Shown here: piece after piece, positions 8,221 to 17,428 of the stretch
Numbering within the stretch: the first letter of the stretch is position 1
Layout: each line of letters opens with the position of its first letter
Source: Rhypophila decipiens
Lineage: Eukaryota > Ascomycota > Sordariomycetes > Sordariales > Naviculisporaceae
Assembly (NCBI GenBank): GCA_033297075.1
Contig: MU858372.1
Span: 1-18,125, forward strand
Direction of reading: 5' to 3'
DNA length: 18,125 bases
Translations under genes and position numbers: made by a program
Notes under the pieces: generated by a model
What the model was told of the DNA's origin: nothing
Database searches by the model: none
Seen by the model: only the letters and a program-made list of their open reading frames with translations

Positions 8221-8525
8221 CAACTTTAGGGCGTGTTTTGCCGTCTTGGGTGCCAACTTTGGCTAACACCGACCCACTGTTTTCGGCACCCTCAACCACC
8301 CTCCTAAAGTACCCCCAACCTTAGCCATAAGTACCAACAGAAGTCCACTTTACAGAGCAGGAACTTCTCCATCTCGCCTTTTTTTCCCTCGTCTGTAGCT
8401 TAAACCCAGCCTTCTTCCAGATCTTCCCTCGGCCGCCGTTCCTCCCTTTTCTGGCTCAGTTACGGAGTCCTTCAACTGTTTGTCTGTTCTTTGTGTAATA
8501 CCACTCTTTCAACGCCCAGGGAGCA
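8221..8525. promoter_or_regulatory. upstream region of the RING gene
   Basis: This stretch separates the array from the RING gene ATG. Pyrimidine-rich tracts (8376-8465) are typical of fungal core promoters. No clear TATA box or specific operator was identified. Confidence 0.35.
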
Positions 8526-9592
8526 ATGGTGAAAGTCACGGACGATGGTCTGTCGCCTCAGCAGTGTGTTCACTGCCAAAAAAATATAGAAGTGTCAGAA
8601 GGCTGTTCAGCTTTTCTGACATGCGGCTGTGTAAGTTTTACTCCCTTATTGTACTAACTATCGTTGCTTACTTTGGGATAGGTGCTTTGTTCGAAATGCG
8701 AGTATTGCCCCCACCCGGCTTCTCGAAAGAAGCCCGCTACACGCACACGCCTTTACGGCTTGCTCGACTGCCCGATATGTTTGTGCGATGCTGAGATGCC
8801 AGTCGCGACTGATTGTGGCAAGTTCACCCTCCCTTTTTTATGTACATGAGGTATTTTGCTGATACTGTCGCAGGTCACGTCTTCTGTGCACAGTGTGTTA
8901 TTTCATACTCTGACGATGAAACGTGCCCAACTTGTAAGCAACGTTACCGGGGTCTTTACCCGCTCAGAAGCACCGCTCGACGGATTATCCGCCAAAAAGA
9001 AAGGCGTGAAGCAGGTGTGCAGCTTTCCCTACCCCCTTCACAGCTCACATCGACCACGACCACAGAGCAGCCCACAAATCGTCTTTCCCGTCAACAAATG
9101 GACCACCGAAACCGACTATTCTTACAATCGACTCTTCTAGGTCGAGCTGAACAGCAGCTGCTCGCCACGCAGCAAAGAAGACTGGTCAAGGAGAAACAAA
9201 AGCTTGCGGGGTGGGGAACGGATCTCGCCCAGCAGCGTGAGATCCTTAACGCCCAGAAACAGGAGCTCGCGAACTTGGAGAAGGGGCTTGCTGAGCGGGA
9301 ACAGAAGCTCACTGGTCAAGAACATCGCGCAAAACAGCAACAGCGCCAGCAGACTCAACGTCTTAGAAAGGACAAGGAAGACCTCGCAACCCGACGACAG
9401 CAATTCATAGTACAGAGGAAAAATCTTGAAGAGCAAGGAGCGGCGTTCCATAACCACATGCGGCAAGAGCAGTTACGGCTCGAAAACCAACAACGAGAGC
9501 TGGATGAGCAAGTGAAAGTTGTGGAGCGGATGGTCGAGGTTGCCGCTCAGTTACCTTGTGGGTGTGACAAAGACCCAGTTGTGCTGTCCTAA
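8526..9592 (+). CDS. RING-HC finger / coiled-coil protein, 319 aa, three exons
   Basis: Exons are 8526-8630, 8682-8817 and 8874-9592. Intron 1 (8631-8681) is GTAAGT..TACTAAC..TAG. Intron 2 (8818-8873) has a GCAAGT donor and CAG acceptor. Splicing yields a C3HC4 RING: C65, C68, C80, H82, C85, C88, C98, C101, with CPICL and DCGHVFCAQC rebuilt across intron 2. An N-terminal cysteine cluster (C14, C17, C27, C33, C35, C38, C41, C44) may bind additional zinc. Residues ~150-300 are Gln/Glu/Arg/Leu-rich and predicted to form a long coiled coil. RING-HC domains usually act as E3 ubiquitin ligases by recruiting E2 enzymes; that activity is inferred. The target is unknown; the coil suggests oligomerisation or substrate binding. 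It lies inside the inverted duplication but has no second copy. Confidence 0.85.
8818..8873 (+). other. GC-AG intron in the RING gene
   Basis: The donor is G|GCAAGT, not GT, and the acceptor is cgCAG. The rest of the donor matches consensus, as is usual for the minority GC-AG class. Removing these 56 bp joins TGT G to GT CAC, giving Cys-Gly-His in the exact RING spacing; no GT donor nearby does so. Confidence 0.8.
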
Positions 9593-9724
9593 TATAAGGT
9601 CATGGCGGATGAATCTCTCAGTCTTTTCTGGATGTTGGTCTCTTCAGTTTTTAATTTTTAATACATAGATTAGGTTTTCTTCCCTTTTCTTGCATTTTCC
9701 CCCCTTTTCTTCCTATAACTTTAA

Positions 9725-10225
9725 AGGGAAAAGGAAGCTCTATCTCTCTATGTCAAGGGAGCCATCGCTGTTGCGACTGATCTTACTTTCGCCGCTCTCT
9801 CCACAAAGCTCCTGATCAATGTTCGTCAAGTTGAACTTCGCCAGTGCCAAAAGATTACAACAATCTTGCTCATGTCTTGCGGTATCTTCTTTTCTGGCTT
9901 TGTTATTGCAAAGTTAACCTACATTGGTAGCCTTGAATTTGGAAAGACAGGAGATCAGCTCTTTGGGACCGTCAACTTGGCTATCTGGTCTGTAGCTGAG
10001 ATGCTGTCTGGTATTATTGCTGCTTGCATCCCGGCACTCCAGGGTAAACTCAAGGGTCTCTTTCAACAACTCGACTCATCAATCAGCACAGGGGAGAAGA
10101 GAACCGGTGTCAGCTCGGGACATATCAGCGTCGACGATCCACGCATTGAATCTGGATCTTCCCTCATCAACCTGCCAAGTAAGGAGAGCAAGATGGAGAT
10201 CGCCGGCACATCGAGTGAGCAGTGA
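9725..10225 (+). pseudogene. 5'-truncated SAT4/rhodopsin-like membrane protein remnant
   Basis: The frame is open from just after a TAA at 9722 to TGA 10223-10225 (166 codons). It reads SLYVKGAIAVATDLTFAAL, then a QVELRQCQKITT loop, the membrane segment ILLMSCGIFFSGFVIAKLTYI, and AIWSVAEMLSGIIAACIPAL. This is the typical last part of the fungal SAT4 (rhodopsin-domain, PTH11-like) seven-helix proteins, followed by a hydrophilic tail. The first four helices and any start codon are missing, and no upstream exon was found back to the RING stop at 9592. I therefore regard it as a relic, though a spliced upstream exon cannot be fully excluded. Confidence 0.7.
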
Positions 10226-10638
10226 GCCGGCCTGGCCGAGGAGGGCTAGACACTAGTAATTATACGGAAAGGACAACAGTACACACTTGTCAATCATATC
10301 CAACAGAATATACTCGTTAGTACAGTTAGTATGTATTTTATTATACCAAATCGAATGTCGTTGAAGGCCCTTCAGGGAGTTTGCGGTAATCTCCCAGCGT
10401 CATTGATAAATTTTCTTATCTTTGTTATTTGTACAACTAGAAGCCAATGAGAGCAAATACAAACGAACGAGAACTATGCGGAAGCGGACTGGAGAGGTGA
10501 ATGAACTGGTCACGATCCCGGAGGTAGGGAGGTTCGTATCACCTTGCCCTACATACCAACGTTCTGTTAACAGAACCCGGTTCTACCATCAGGGTATACT
10601 GTGATCTGTCCCCTGGGCTGTTCCCTTGACCTGCTCTC
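10226..10638. other. gene-free stretch with a 16-bp palindrome
   Basis: No supported gene. A perfect palindrome GTTCTGTTAACAGAAC occurs at 10561-10576, followed by ccggttct, which partly repeats its arm. The 60-codon ORF at 10422-10604 has no recognisable features. Confidence 0.5.
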
Positions 10639-10822
10639 TACACCCCTGCCGGGGTTTGTTTTCCAACAGCAGGGTTTTCAGCCAAAGTAGCAGGGAGGTT
10701 GCTGTTCATATAAATTGCTAGAAGATCTACTTACATCAGTGGCTGCGTTTAGTCACGTCAGAATTTCCGCCCGCAAAAATGGCCCCCTGGTCTGTTGGAA
10801 AACAAACCCGGGTAGGGGTGTA
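10639..10822. mobile_element. MITE-like element, 184 bp with 31-bp terminal inverted repeats
   Basis: The left end 10639-10669 and right end 10792-10822 are inverted repeats matching at 29 of 31 positions (shared core CTGTTGGAAAACAAACCC). Both ends are bounded by TA, which may be the target-site duplication, leaving element ends CACCCCT. There is no coding capacity inside. A TA target site and short TIRs fit a non-autonomous Tc1/mariner-type element; the superfamily is inferred. Confidence 0.8.
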
Positions 10823-11314
10823 ATATGTGTGAGATATGCTCGTTCGGGTAGGTGCAGGCATTAGGTACCTGACCACCACGTATTATCTCATTTTTATCTC
10901 GATTACGGGGCGTCGAGCTCTCTCCAGCTTCTGATCATCGTTTCCGTTCTGCTTTTGATTTGAGAAGATATCATCCCAGCCCGCTGACCTGCCGCACCAA
11001 CACTCAGCTGCCAGCGCCCAGAGCTCGGGTTTTTTTTCTTTTTCTTTTTCTTTTCACACCCGCCATTCATCACACTCGATCACATGTTCATATACCAGGG
11101 TTGGCTCTTCGATGGCAGAGAGACTGGTCTCGACCCAGGGCAAAGCGATTGCTTTCCCAGGAGAATAGACACCGCAGAAAGTGTCTGTCCGCCAGTTTCG
11201 AAGGGCAGGATGAATCCCGCCAAACAAGTTATAAGGAACAACCACAGAAAAGATATACTAATCTACATGATCTTCCGTCTTCCTTCCACCCCCTCTTTTT
11301 GCCAACCAGCACAA
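10823..11314. other. gene-free stretch between MITE and gene C
   Basis: It contains a T/C tract at 11029-11056 and a ggtacc-centred motif near 10864. A 63-codon minus-strand ORF (11054-11245) lies downstream of the gene C stop and might be 3' UTR. The + strand ORF from 10960 is arginine-rich, lacks an ATG start and overlaps gene C antisense; neither is called. Confidence 0.45.
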
Positions 11315-12000
11315 TCAAGCGGGGCTTTGTCCTATCTGAGACAATAGTTCGTCGAACGATGGTAATGAGGGCTGGCCGGCAGGGGGTCCAGGTTGCTGGT
11401 TCGATGGTCCTTCCGACGGCACAAGAGTGGGCTCCGTTTTCTCTGAGGCAAGGGCCTGGTACGACTGACAACATGTTTTCCAGTCCCGACGAACCTCTAT
11501 TACCACAAACAGTTAGACGACTTCAGCGGTAAACCTTTTGGGCATATCTCACCATCAAGGTACTTCCAGCCCAAATCCCAATCCATGTGTGAGACAAAGT
11601 GGGCGACATCCCCCCACGGGAGTGCTTTAAGAATTGACAAACTATCTTGTGAAGTAGATGTCGTATATTCGAGAAATACTGAGGCAATAGCTTGCTGTAT
11701 AAGCTCCAGTATCCTCTTAGATACATCGCCACTTAGTATTTCAATCAACTCGAGATTGAAATGTCGTAAAGCAAAGGTAAAGCAGATAATATCAAGCGTC
11801 GGCGGGACTCGGCTTTGTGCATATCGCTGCTTCAGTAGTTTCACCCATCGAGCCCGACAGTCATTCAGCTTCAGTGGTGTTCGAGTATTCAATAGTGCTT
11901 TTAGATGCTGAAAAAGAGCTTCCTCCTTATCTAACTGCAGCAGGTCTTTGCGGCCAGCCTGAGAAAGCATATGAGCCAGCCTCTTTTCTTTTCGATCCAT
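11315..12000 (-). CDS. gene C: hypothetical protein, 209 aa, two exons
   Basis: Exon 1 is 11553-12000 and exon 2 is 11315-11496. The 56-bp intron (11497-11552) has a GTGAGA donor, a GTCTAAC branch site and a TAG acceptor. The start is the first in-frame ATG, in the strong context ttcACCATGG at 12000; upstream codons in frame begin only with GTG. The N-terminal ~150 residues are helix-rich (MDRKEKRLAHMLSQAGRKDL, then LDIICFTFALRHFNLELIEIL). Exon 2 adds EVRRDWKTCCQSYQAL and a Pro/Gln/Ser-rich, likely disordered tail ending LPSFDELLSQIGQSPA. I do not recognise the family. Intron signals, the total of 630 coding bases and continuity of protein character support it. Without splicing the frame ends early, 16 codons past the donor. 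Confidence 0.65.
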
Positions 12001-13482
12001 GGTGAATTTTCGTGTGTGGTGGCGATCCTGATTGTTGAGGCGCCAGGTTGCCTGACGCCAGCCATGGGTCGCATGGGTCGGGTGGGTGGGGATGCAATGA
12101 CCAACCACAAATAATGATAGGTTCACACCTCAAATACACTCCCACGTTCATCGGAACGTGAACAGGCTGCTCATAGATTCACCCCGTAGGATTCAAGTCA
12201 CTTACACGCCTCTATTTGGCGAAACGACCTCAAGCGGCAGAACTGTCAGAGTGGGGCACAACAGTGGGGCAAAAACCAGGATTTATTACCCCAAGTGGCA
12301 TAGGCTAGATTCTTATGTCCCTCTTACAACAAGCATTCTTATCTCTTTACGAATTGATCGATTACTTTCTCAGAACCCACCTACCTTACATTAGTTGCAG
12401 TCAAACATGGACAAGGCCCCGGGCTGGTACAGTCTCCTCTGTGATACCCGTGTTGGTGTGAGATATGTGCTTGCGGGTTCTAGTCTCGTTCCTTTCTCAA
12501 GGTATACCCCTTTGTGCCGCATCACGCCCGAAGTAGAGGCCGGAGCAACATCCCTCTTCAACCATCGAAACCTAGGTTGGCGAAGCGCCTTGTCAAACGA
12601 GCAGTCCACTTTTTGCAGTTCCTCATTTTGCAAATACAGAAATCTTGGTTGTCCAACATTGTCCACAAGACTCCCCGAGGACCCTGCTGCTGCCGGCATA
12701 CCAAGAGTACACTACGGCTTCGTCGGGAACGTTTTAACCGGATTTATCTGGCGATACTAATCTCGAAGAGGCGTGATTCGCGTTCATTGCTGCCCAGCTT
12801 TCAGTCTGTACAGTACTTTATGCTCAGCAAGTACTGTGCAGAACAAGAGGTACATGTACCTCAGCCCTCAACCCGTCCGTGTGCCCTGCGGCGGAGCCGG
12901 GCAATCCTTTAGCATGGGATTTTTATACGCCCTCCGTCGTCATGCACACCCTTTCTCATGAGGAAGAGGTGTCGAGGAGGTAGTCTTCAAGTCACCATAA
13001 TCTCGCATACTGGACAGGAGTTCCATGATGTTCGTCGCCCCCATGGTCCGTAACTGGGCCATCCTTTGAGCCAGGTCGTTCTCTTCCGTACGAGGGTTCC
13101 TGTCAACATATTAAAAAGCACCACTTTCCTCCTCATGCTTTGGTGGCCTCTCCTGAGGCAACACATTTGGTTTCTTTGTCCCTTTTTTTCTTCCTTTTAT
13201 GATCAATCAGAATTAGGCCGCAAAATTTGGATTGTTGCCAGTTCGACCAAGCAAGGGATCCTCTCGGTATATAGGGAGACGTGAATTAAGGGGGAACCAG
13301 AACGCGGACCTCAGCCTTCTCCATGTCTACTATTTTCGCGACGCGTTGATGGGGGTTCGAGACGCGCTGAACTAGGCTCCTCTCGGTTCAGCATATCTTC
13401 TGCCTTAAAGCCAGGCAACTACCAACAGCCCATCTGTTCTCACTCAAAACCGAAGGTACCCCGGGGTTTGTCTTTGTTGACA
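12001..13482. other. 1.5-kb stretch without a convincing gene
   Basis: Several short ORFs occur on both strands. The best is a 102-codon minus frame at 12391-12699 with ATG and TAA, containing QPRFLYLQNEELQKVDC and later RQPRFRWLKRD, but it has no recognisable domain and competes with plus-strand frames over the same bases. Structures seen: an inverted repeat cacgttc/gaacgtg at about 12143-12160, the near-inverted pair cagtactt/aagtactg around 12810-12838, and a perfect palindrome GAGGTACATGTACCTC at 12847-12862. The right end (about 13290-13482) is the promoter and leader of the DUF6590 gene. Confidence 0.5.
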
Positions 13483-14869
13483 ATGACTGCCACAGACATT
13501 ATCCCAGAGATTGGGGAAAAGCCCCATGATACGTTATTCGAAGGTACTTTTTCCATTTCCTCCCTGGAACAGTGTCGAGAAGGAGATAGTTGACATTTTG
13601 GCTTTTTAGGACTCGAGGATGGAATGTCAGGCCCGGATATGAACTCGAAAACCGAGGCTTCGTCCGGAATTTCTGACAATGAAGTCCGAGCTGCTTCTCC
13701 TGGAAAGCAGCCTGAGGAGGTGGAAGAAGGAGGAACAACAAAGAAACACAGCCGTGGAGTTTCGGGGCCCCAAGTGCATCCACCACCGAAGAAGGAATAT
13801 GGATATCAGTGGAAGTGGAACGCAGAAGCCAAAGACTACACGCAGGTCATAGGTGTGTTCTTCCAGTCTTCTTGTTTCTTCTTCTTCTGCTTAACTACCC
13901 ATGTACACTAACAAGTCATGACTATATCCAGGTGGCATCACTATACGTTACAGAGAGTATCAGAGGAATGGTGGAGTTACTCCATCACAAACCGAGACTA
14001 TCCTATCTACAGCTGACCCTTCTCAAGCCAAACCAGAGGCAGGAGAAGGTGAGTCATCCAAGAAGGCAACCGCCGACTTGCAGGCCGACTCCACAAGCAC
14101 TGCTGCCTTGGCCACGGAGAAAGACGTAGAGGAAGATTACGAGTATGTCTCTCGCAACCCGGAAGCAGAGAGTGCGCAATCCCCTCGCCAAAATTCCATC
14201 TTGGTCCCACCGACGAAACCTTTGAAGGAATATGAACAGCCTCTTGATGATGGTAAGCTCCCAAATGTTGCCTATTATTTCCCCCTTTTTTTCTCTAGCA
14301 TCTTCCTCCTGTTCAATTATCTCCTTCTCTCTCTAACATCCTCCACCATCACCACAGGCTTCACAATCGTAGACAAGCCCAAGCGCTTCTTTCAAGTCGG
14401 CCGTATCTTCGCTGTTGTGTGGTTCGAACCTGGAGGGGACAATCCGCCCGGTCGAAAAGCAGATCTAGAATGGACAACCGAGTGCCCCAAATATCACGGA
14501 GAAAAGCCTATCGCAAAATATAGATGGTTCGTCGTCGTCAGGAAACGCCTACACCACTCTTTATGCTTCAATATCACGACTATCGGACCAAAGGGACCTC
14601 GGAAAGCGGATCGTGGGCGGGGCCAGGATTTCGTGGTTCTACACAACTCCAACGTCGAACCTTCGAAGCCCTTCGAGGTTGAGGGTATCACGAGAGACCC
14701 AATCGCAGTGATCATCGAAGCTGGCGAGGAGAGCATTTCGCCTTGGGCTCGTCTAGATTGTGGGAGGATATATACAGTGGAGGACCATCTTCGTGTTATG
14801 AAAATTGGACGAATCCATACTGCTTCGTTACCGCTCTTGGAGACGTATTTCAAGGAGAGTGTTTCTTGA
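13483..14869 (+). CDS. DUF6590-domain protein, 378 aa, four exons
   Basis: Exons are 13483-13543, 13610-13852, 13932-14252 and 14358-14869; introns are 66, 79 and 105 bp, all GT-AG and phase 1. The ATG is in a good context (gttgacaATGAC). Residues ~20-205 are acidic, Ser/Pro/Glu-rich and probably disordered. Residues ~209-372 match the fungal DUF6590 domain: FFQVGRIFAVVWFEP, then KYRWFVVVRKR with ITTIGPKG, then HNSNVEPS, and finally RLDCGRIYTVEDHLRVMKIGRI. DUF6590 proteins are abundant in Pezizomycotina and have no established function that I know of. Intron 3 contains no stop and is a multiple of 3, so retention would give an in-frame longer protein. There is no counterpart elsewhere in the window. 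Confidence 0.85.
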
Positions 14870-15225
14870 CGGATCTTTCCAGCTACCTCGAAAATATTTC
14901 CTATGTCTTTTTCCACCTTATTCTGGGGTTTTGCGATGTTTAGATAGATTGACTTTCTGCTTTTTGCCTGGTTTTCTGCGTTTAAAGTTACAAGCGTTTG
15001 CATTTTCTGCTCTGCTCTTTTTCAATTTCCAAAGCCCCTTTTCGCGGAAGGGATCGTGTCAATAATGTTTGCCAGGCCTCAAAAACTGAGGCACCGTAAA
15101 CTTAAGACAAGATTCCCATTGAAGAAAAGACCCCAGATACCATCTAGGTACTTGAATCAACTTCAAATTGGAATATCAGAACCGGACTAGAGTAGCGGCA
15201 CAGGGAATCGGTTCTATCAATAAAG
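14870..15225. other. 3' flank of the DUF6590 gene
   Basis: T-rich 3' UTR-like sequence to about 15020, then unique sequence. No gene or structured RNA was identified. Confidence 0.5.
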
Positions 15226-15299
15226 TATTCTCAGAATGTTGCAGGTATTCTATGCTCTTTTACTCTACCCGCTAAGGAGATAAGCGTTAACAAGAATCA
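15226..15299 (+). pseudogene. gene B fragment, copy 4 (exon 1 and intron only)
   Basis: The sequence attctcagaATG (ATG 15236-15238), TTG CAG, then gtattc..ctcttttactctaccc..aaggagataagcgttaac matches exon 1 and the intron of gene B, closest to copy 1 at 3216-3280. Homology ends at the intron 3' end, where the acceptor cag is cat; no exon 2 follows. It lies just outside the right palindromic array. Confidence 0.75.
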
Positions 15300-15309
15300 T
15301 GGGTGTGTG

Positions 15310-15760
15310 ATCGGGCCGCTGGAATGGTCGTGAGTTGGCGGCGCAGGCGTCTTATCAAGGGTATGCTGGGCCTCCTGATGGTCGTTGGTTGTGAGGGTAG
15401 ACCCGGTTATTCAATGCGCATTAATTGACCTCTTTAGTAGGGTCACGATTGGGCCGCTGAAGATGGCCACCTGGATGGTTGTTGGTTGCGACGCAGGTGC
15501 TTTTGAAAGCACTTGCTCTCTGTTGTTATTTGGCCGCTAAAAATGGCTATTCGAAAGCTGTGAGTGGGTGAATTAATGCGCACTGGTTGCTTTGATCCTA
15601 GTTACGATGTGATTCATCCGCATTAACTGCTCCTTGGCGATTTAGCTGCTGCACATTTTCGGTTAATGGGCGCGTAAATGCTGCTTCGTTGTTAGTTGAT
15701 GATGAGGATGTGTGGGTGCGTTGGTTGTCACCATTACTCGTGATATTCAATGCGCGGTCT
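15310..15760. repeat. diverged copy of the palindromic 96-bp array, right arm
   Basis: Recognisable units: gggccgctggaatggtcg near 15315, ttcaatgcgcattaattg at about 15411-15428, gattgggccgctgaagatgg at about 15448, ggccgctaaaaatggc near 15532, aattaatgcgcactgg near 15572 and ttcaatgcgcggtc near 15748. They correspond, reverse-complemented, to the linker and core of the 7708-8220 array, so orientation relative to the nearby 2EXR gene is preserved. The palindromic cores are mostly degenerate here. Confidence 0.75.
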
Positions 15761-15943
15761 TAAATGCAGCATCTTTTTCAGCTAATTGTTCAGCGTATAT
15801 AGCTGTCAGTATTCCCTCTTTCTATTTTCTCCTTTTCAGCAATTATCTTCTATCTTCTATTCCTTTCTAAAAGCCATTTACTTATCTAAGAATCCTGATA
15901 TTTGCAGTCTTTCCAAAGTACTATCTTCAGTCACTTCTCTGTA

Positions 15944-16921
15944 ATGACACCTCAAATAGTTAGTGAGCCTGTTATTTTTGAGCTTTTTCCTTATTTACCA
16001 GCTGAGCTCCGCTTATATATATGGGACTTTGTTCTTTTTACTTCCACAAGAGTTATTCGACTCCAGTACCACAATGGCCAACTTACTAAAGTATCTCTCC
16101 CTGTTCAACCGATTCAACTAGTCTGCAAGGAGAGTTATAAGCTGTATAAAACACACAACCGCCACAGCTTTACTTTTTACGAAACTGTCTGGAAAGCAGA
16201 GAGACATCGGGATGGGAACGTATATGCAGTTCAAGGAAGAGGAAAGCAGCACTCATTTCCAGTCAATTTCGACTACGACTTCTTTCTGATTAGCGGCACA
16301 CCATCACTTGACATACTCCCCAACCAGATAATCCCCCAACAACATCCAAAGGGACTAGAAATAATATACCGGCAACCACAACCTTTCTATAAACAGATCA
16401 AAAAGGTCATTTTACCCCAGGCTGAGGAGCCGTCACTCATCCTAGGCCTAATTGATCCTCGCCACAAGACCAGGCTTATAAATCTTACGGAGGTCTGGTT
16501 ACTTGTCAGAGGTAACGGAGATGACTTTCGTCCCGAGCCGGAATCAAGCTTCCAGGACCATTGCCCTCTTCATCACCATAACGAATTTCCTTCCAAGTAC
16601 TCTCGGCTCGAGATGGGAGGATCTTGGGACAGGGGAAAGGAACTTTGTCCGGCATGCGACTGGGAGTATGGTAGATGGGACAATATTCCTCGACAAGCGT
16701 TGAGCCCTTCGATTACTCAACGAGGTAATTTCAGGCTAACGTATGACGCTTCTCTTCCTAAGTATGTTGAGCTCTCTGCTCTATACAACTCTAACATACC
16801 AGTCCTTCGATTTGTAAGGAGGGAAGGAGATGCTTCTAAGAGTATGAATTATCCAAACAAGTCAGATTCATCTATTATTACTTGCTTAACAAGTCTTGTA
16901 CCTACTCCCTGTTCTCATTAG
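15944..16921 (+). CDS. 2EXR domain-containing protein (right copy), 325 aa
   Basis: ATG 15944 is chosen because MTPQIVSEPVIFE aligns residue for residue with the left copy's start; the upstream in-frame codon at 15902 is TTG. The 2EXR signature is FPYLPAELRLYIWDF, followed by TRVIRLQYH and CKESY. The HCPLHHH and CPAC cluster and the C-terminal TCLTSLVP..C.H are kept. Both copies are full-length and 325 residues, with compensating single-residue indels, which argues that both are or recently were functional. Nucleotide homology continues into the 5' leader but is lost just after the stop codon. No intron is evident. Confidence 0.85.
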   Translation: MTPQIVSEPVIFELFPYLPAELRLYIWDFVLFTSTRVIRLQYHNGQLTKVSLPVQPIQLVCKESYKLYKTHNRHSFTFYETVWKAERHRDGNVYAVQGRGKQHSFPVNFDYDFFLISGTPSLDILPNQIIPQQHPKGLEIIYRQPQPFYKQIKKVILPQAEEPSLILGLIDPRHKTRLINLTEVWLLVRGNGDDFRPEPESSFQDHCPLHHHNEFPSKYSRLEMGGSWDRGKELCPACDWEYGRWDNIPRQALSPSITQRGNFRLTYDASLPKYVELSALYNSNIPVLRFVRREGDASKSMNYPNKSDSSIITCLTSLVPTPCSH

Positions 16922-17219
16922 TCTCTAATTATTAAGACTCTTATTATATCACAGTTCAACGATAAGATAGATGGAAAGAACTGTATTGTGAAAGAAACAG
17001 CTATCTGGTGACTAAAACTATGGTTGTAGGTGGCTGGCCAAGGTTCAGGGCCGTGTACGGTGTGGGCGGATCGGAACCGCTATGCGGAGACGAGTGACAG
17101 AATCCGGCTTCATAGTCGGGCGAGACCTGACTCGTCACGTGCTCCCCTCCCAGACCACAACACCAAAGACGCAAGCCCCATAACACATTACCATAGGGGT
17201 GTTGGGTGTTGAGGAAACT
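16922..17219. other. spacer between the right 2EXR gene and gene B copy 3
   Basis: It does not align clearly with the corresponding left spacer (5976-6283). No gene is supported; the two 60-codon ORFs overlapping it are uninformative. Confidence 0.5.
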
Positions 17220-17360
17220 TCAGCTAATAGATATGAAGGAAAAATATATTCATTAGCACAACGGAGACGAGAAGCCTTTATATCACGTGTGATATCCTTA
17301 TCATTTAAAACCTCGGCTTGAACCTTCTTCCGACACAGAACATACCCCGCCTCGAGCCAG
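17220..17360 (+). promoter_or_regulatory. conserved upstream region of gene B, copy 3
   Basis: On the minus strand it reads GGCGGGGTATGTTCTG (about 17335-17350) and ggatatcacaCGTGATataaaggcttc (CACGTG at 17284-17289, 140 bp upstream of the ATG), matching copies 1 and 2. Position and order of the blocks are conserved. Confidence 0.4.
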
Positions 17361-17428
17361 ATCAGCACTCATTAAACCATTCCCGTCTTCTCTTAAAAAC
17401 TCGGCTCTCTCGGTCAACCCCTCTCAAA

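Noticed and set aside
7856..8299. 147-codon minus-strand repetitive ORF in the palindromic array
   Set aside because: The unit length (96 or 90 bp) keeps a frame open by arithmetic; it starts with GTG and has no usable ATG. The right-arm array does not keep the frame.
10960..11532. 190-codon plus-strand ORF
   Set aside because: No ATG start, Arg/Pro/Ser-biased composition, and it overlaps the supported two-exon gene C in antisense.
12391..12912. Overlapping ORFs of 102-132 codons on both strands
   Set aside because: No recognisable domain, intron signals or copy elsewhere in the window to test selection; the competing frames look equally random.
13340..13400. tRNA-like B-box (gggttcgagac) upstream of the DUF6590 gene
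   Set aside because: No cloverleaf with acceptor stem, D arm and anticodon could be built around it.
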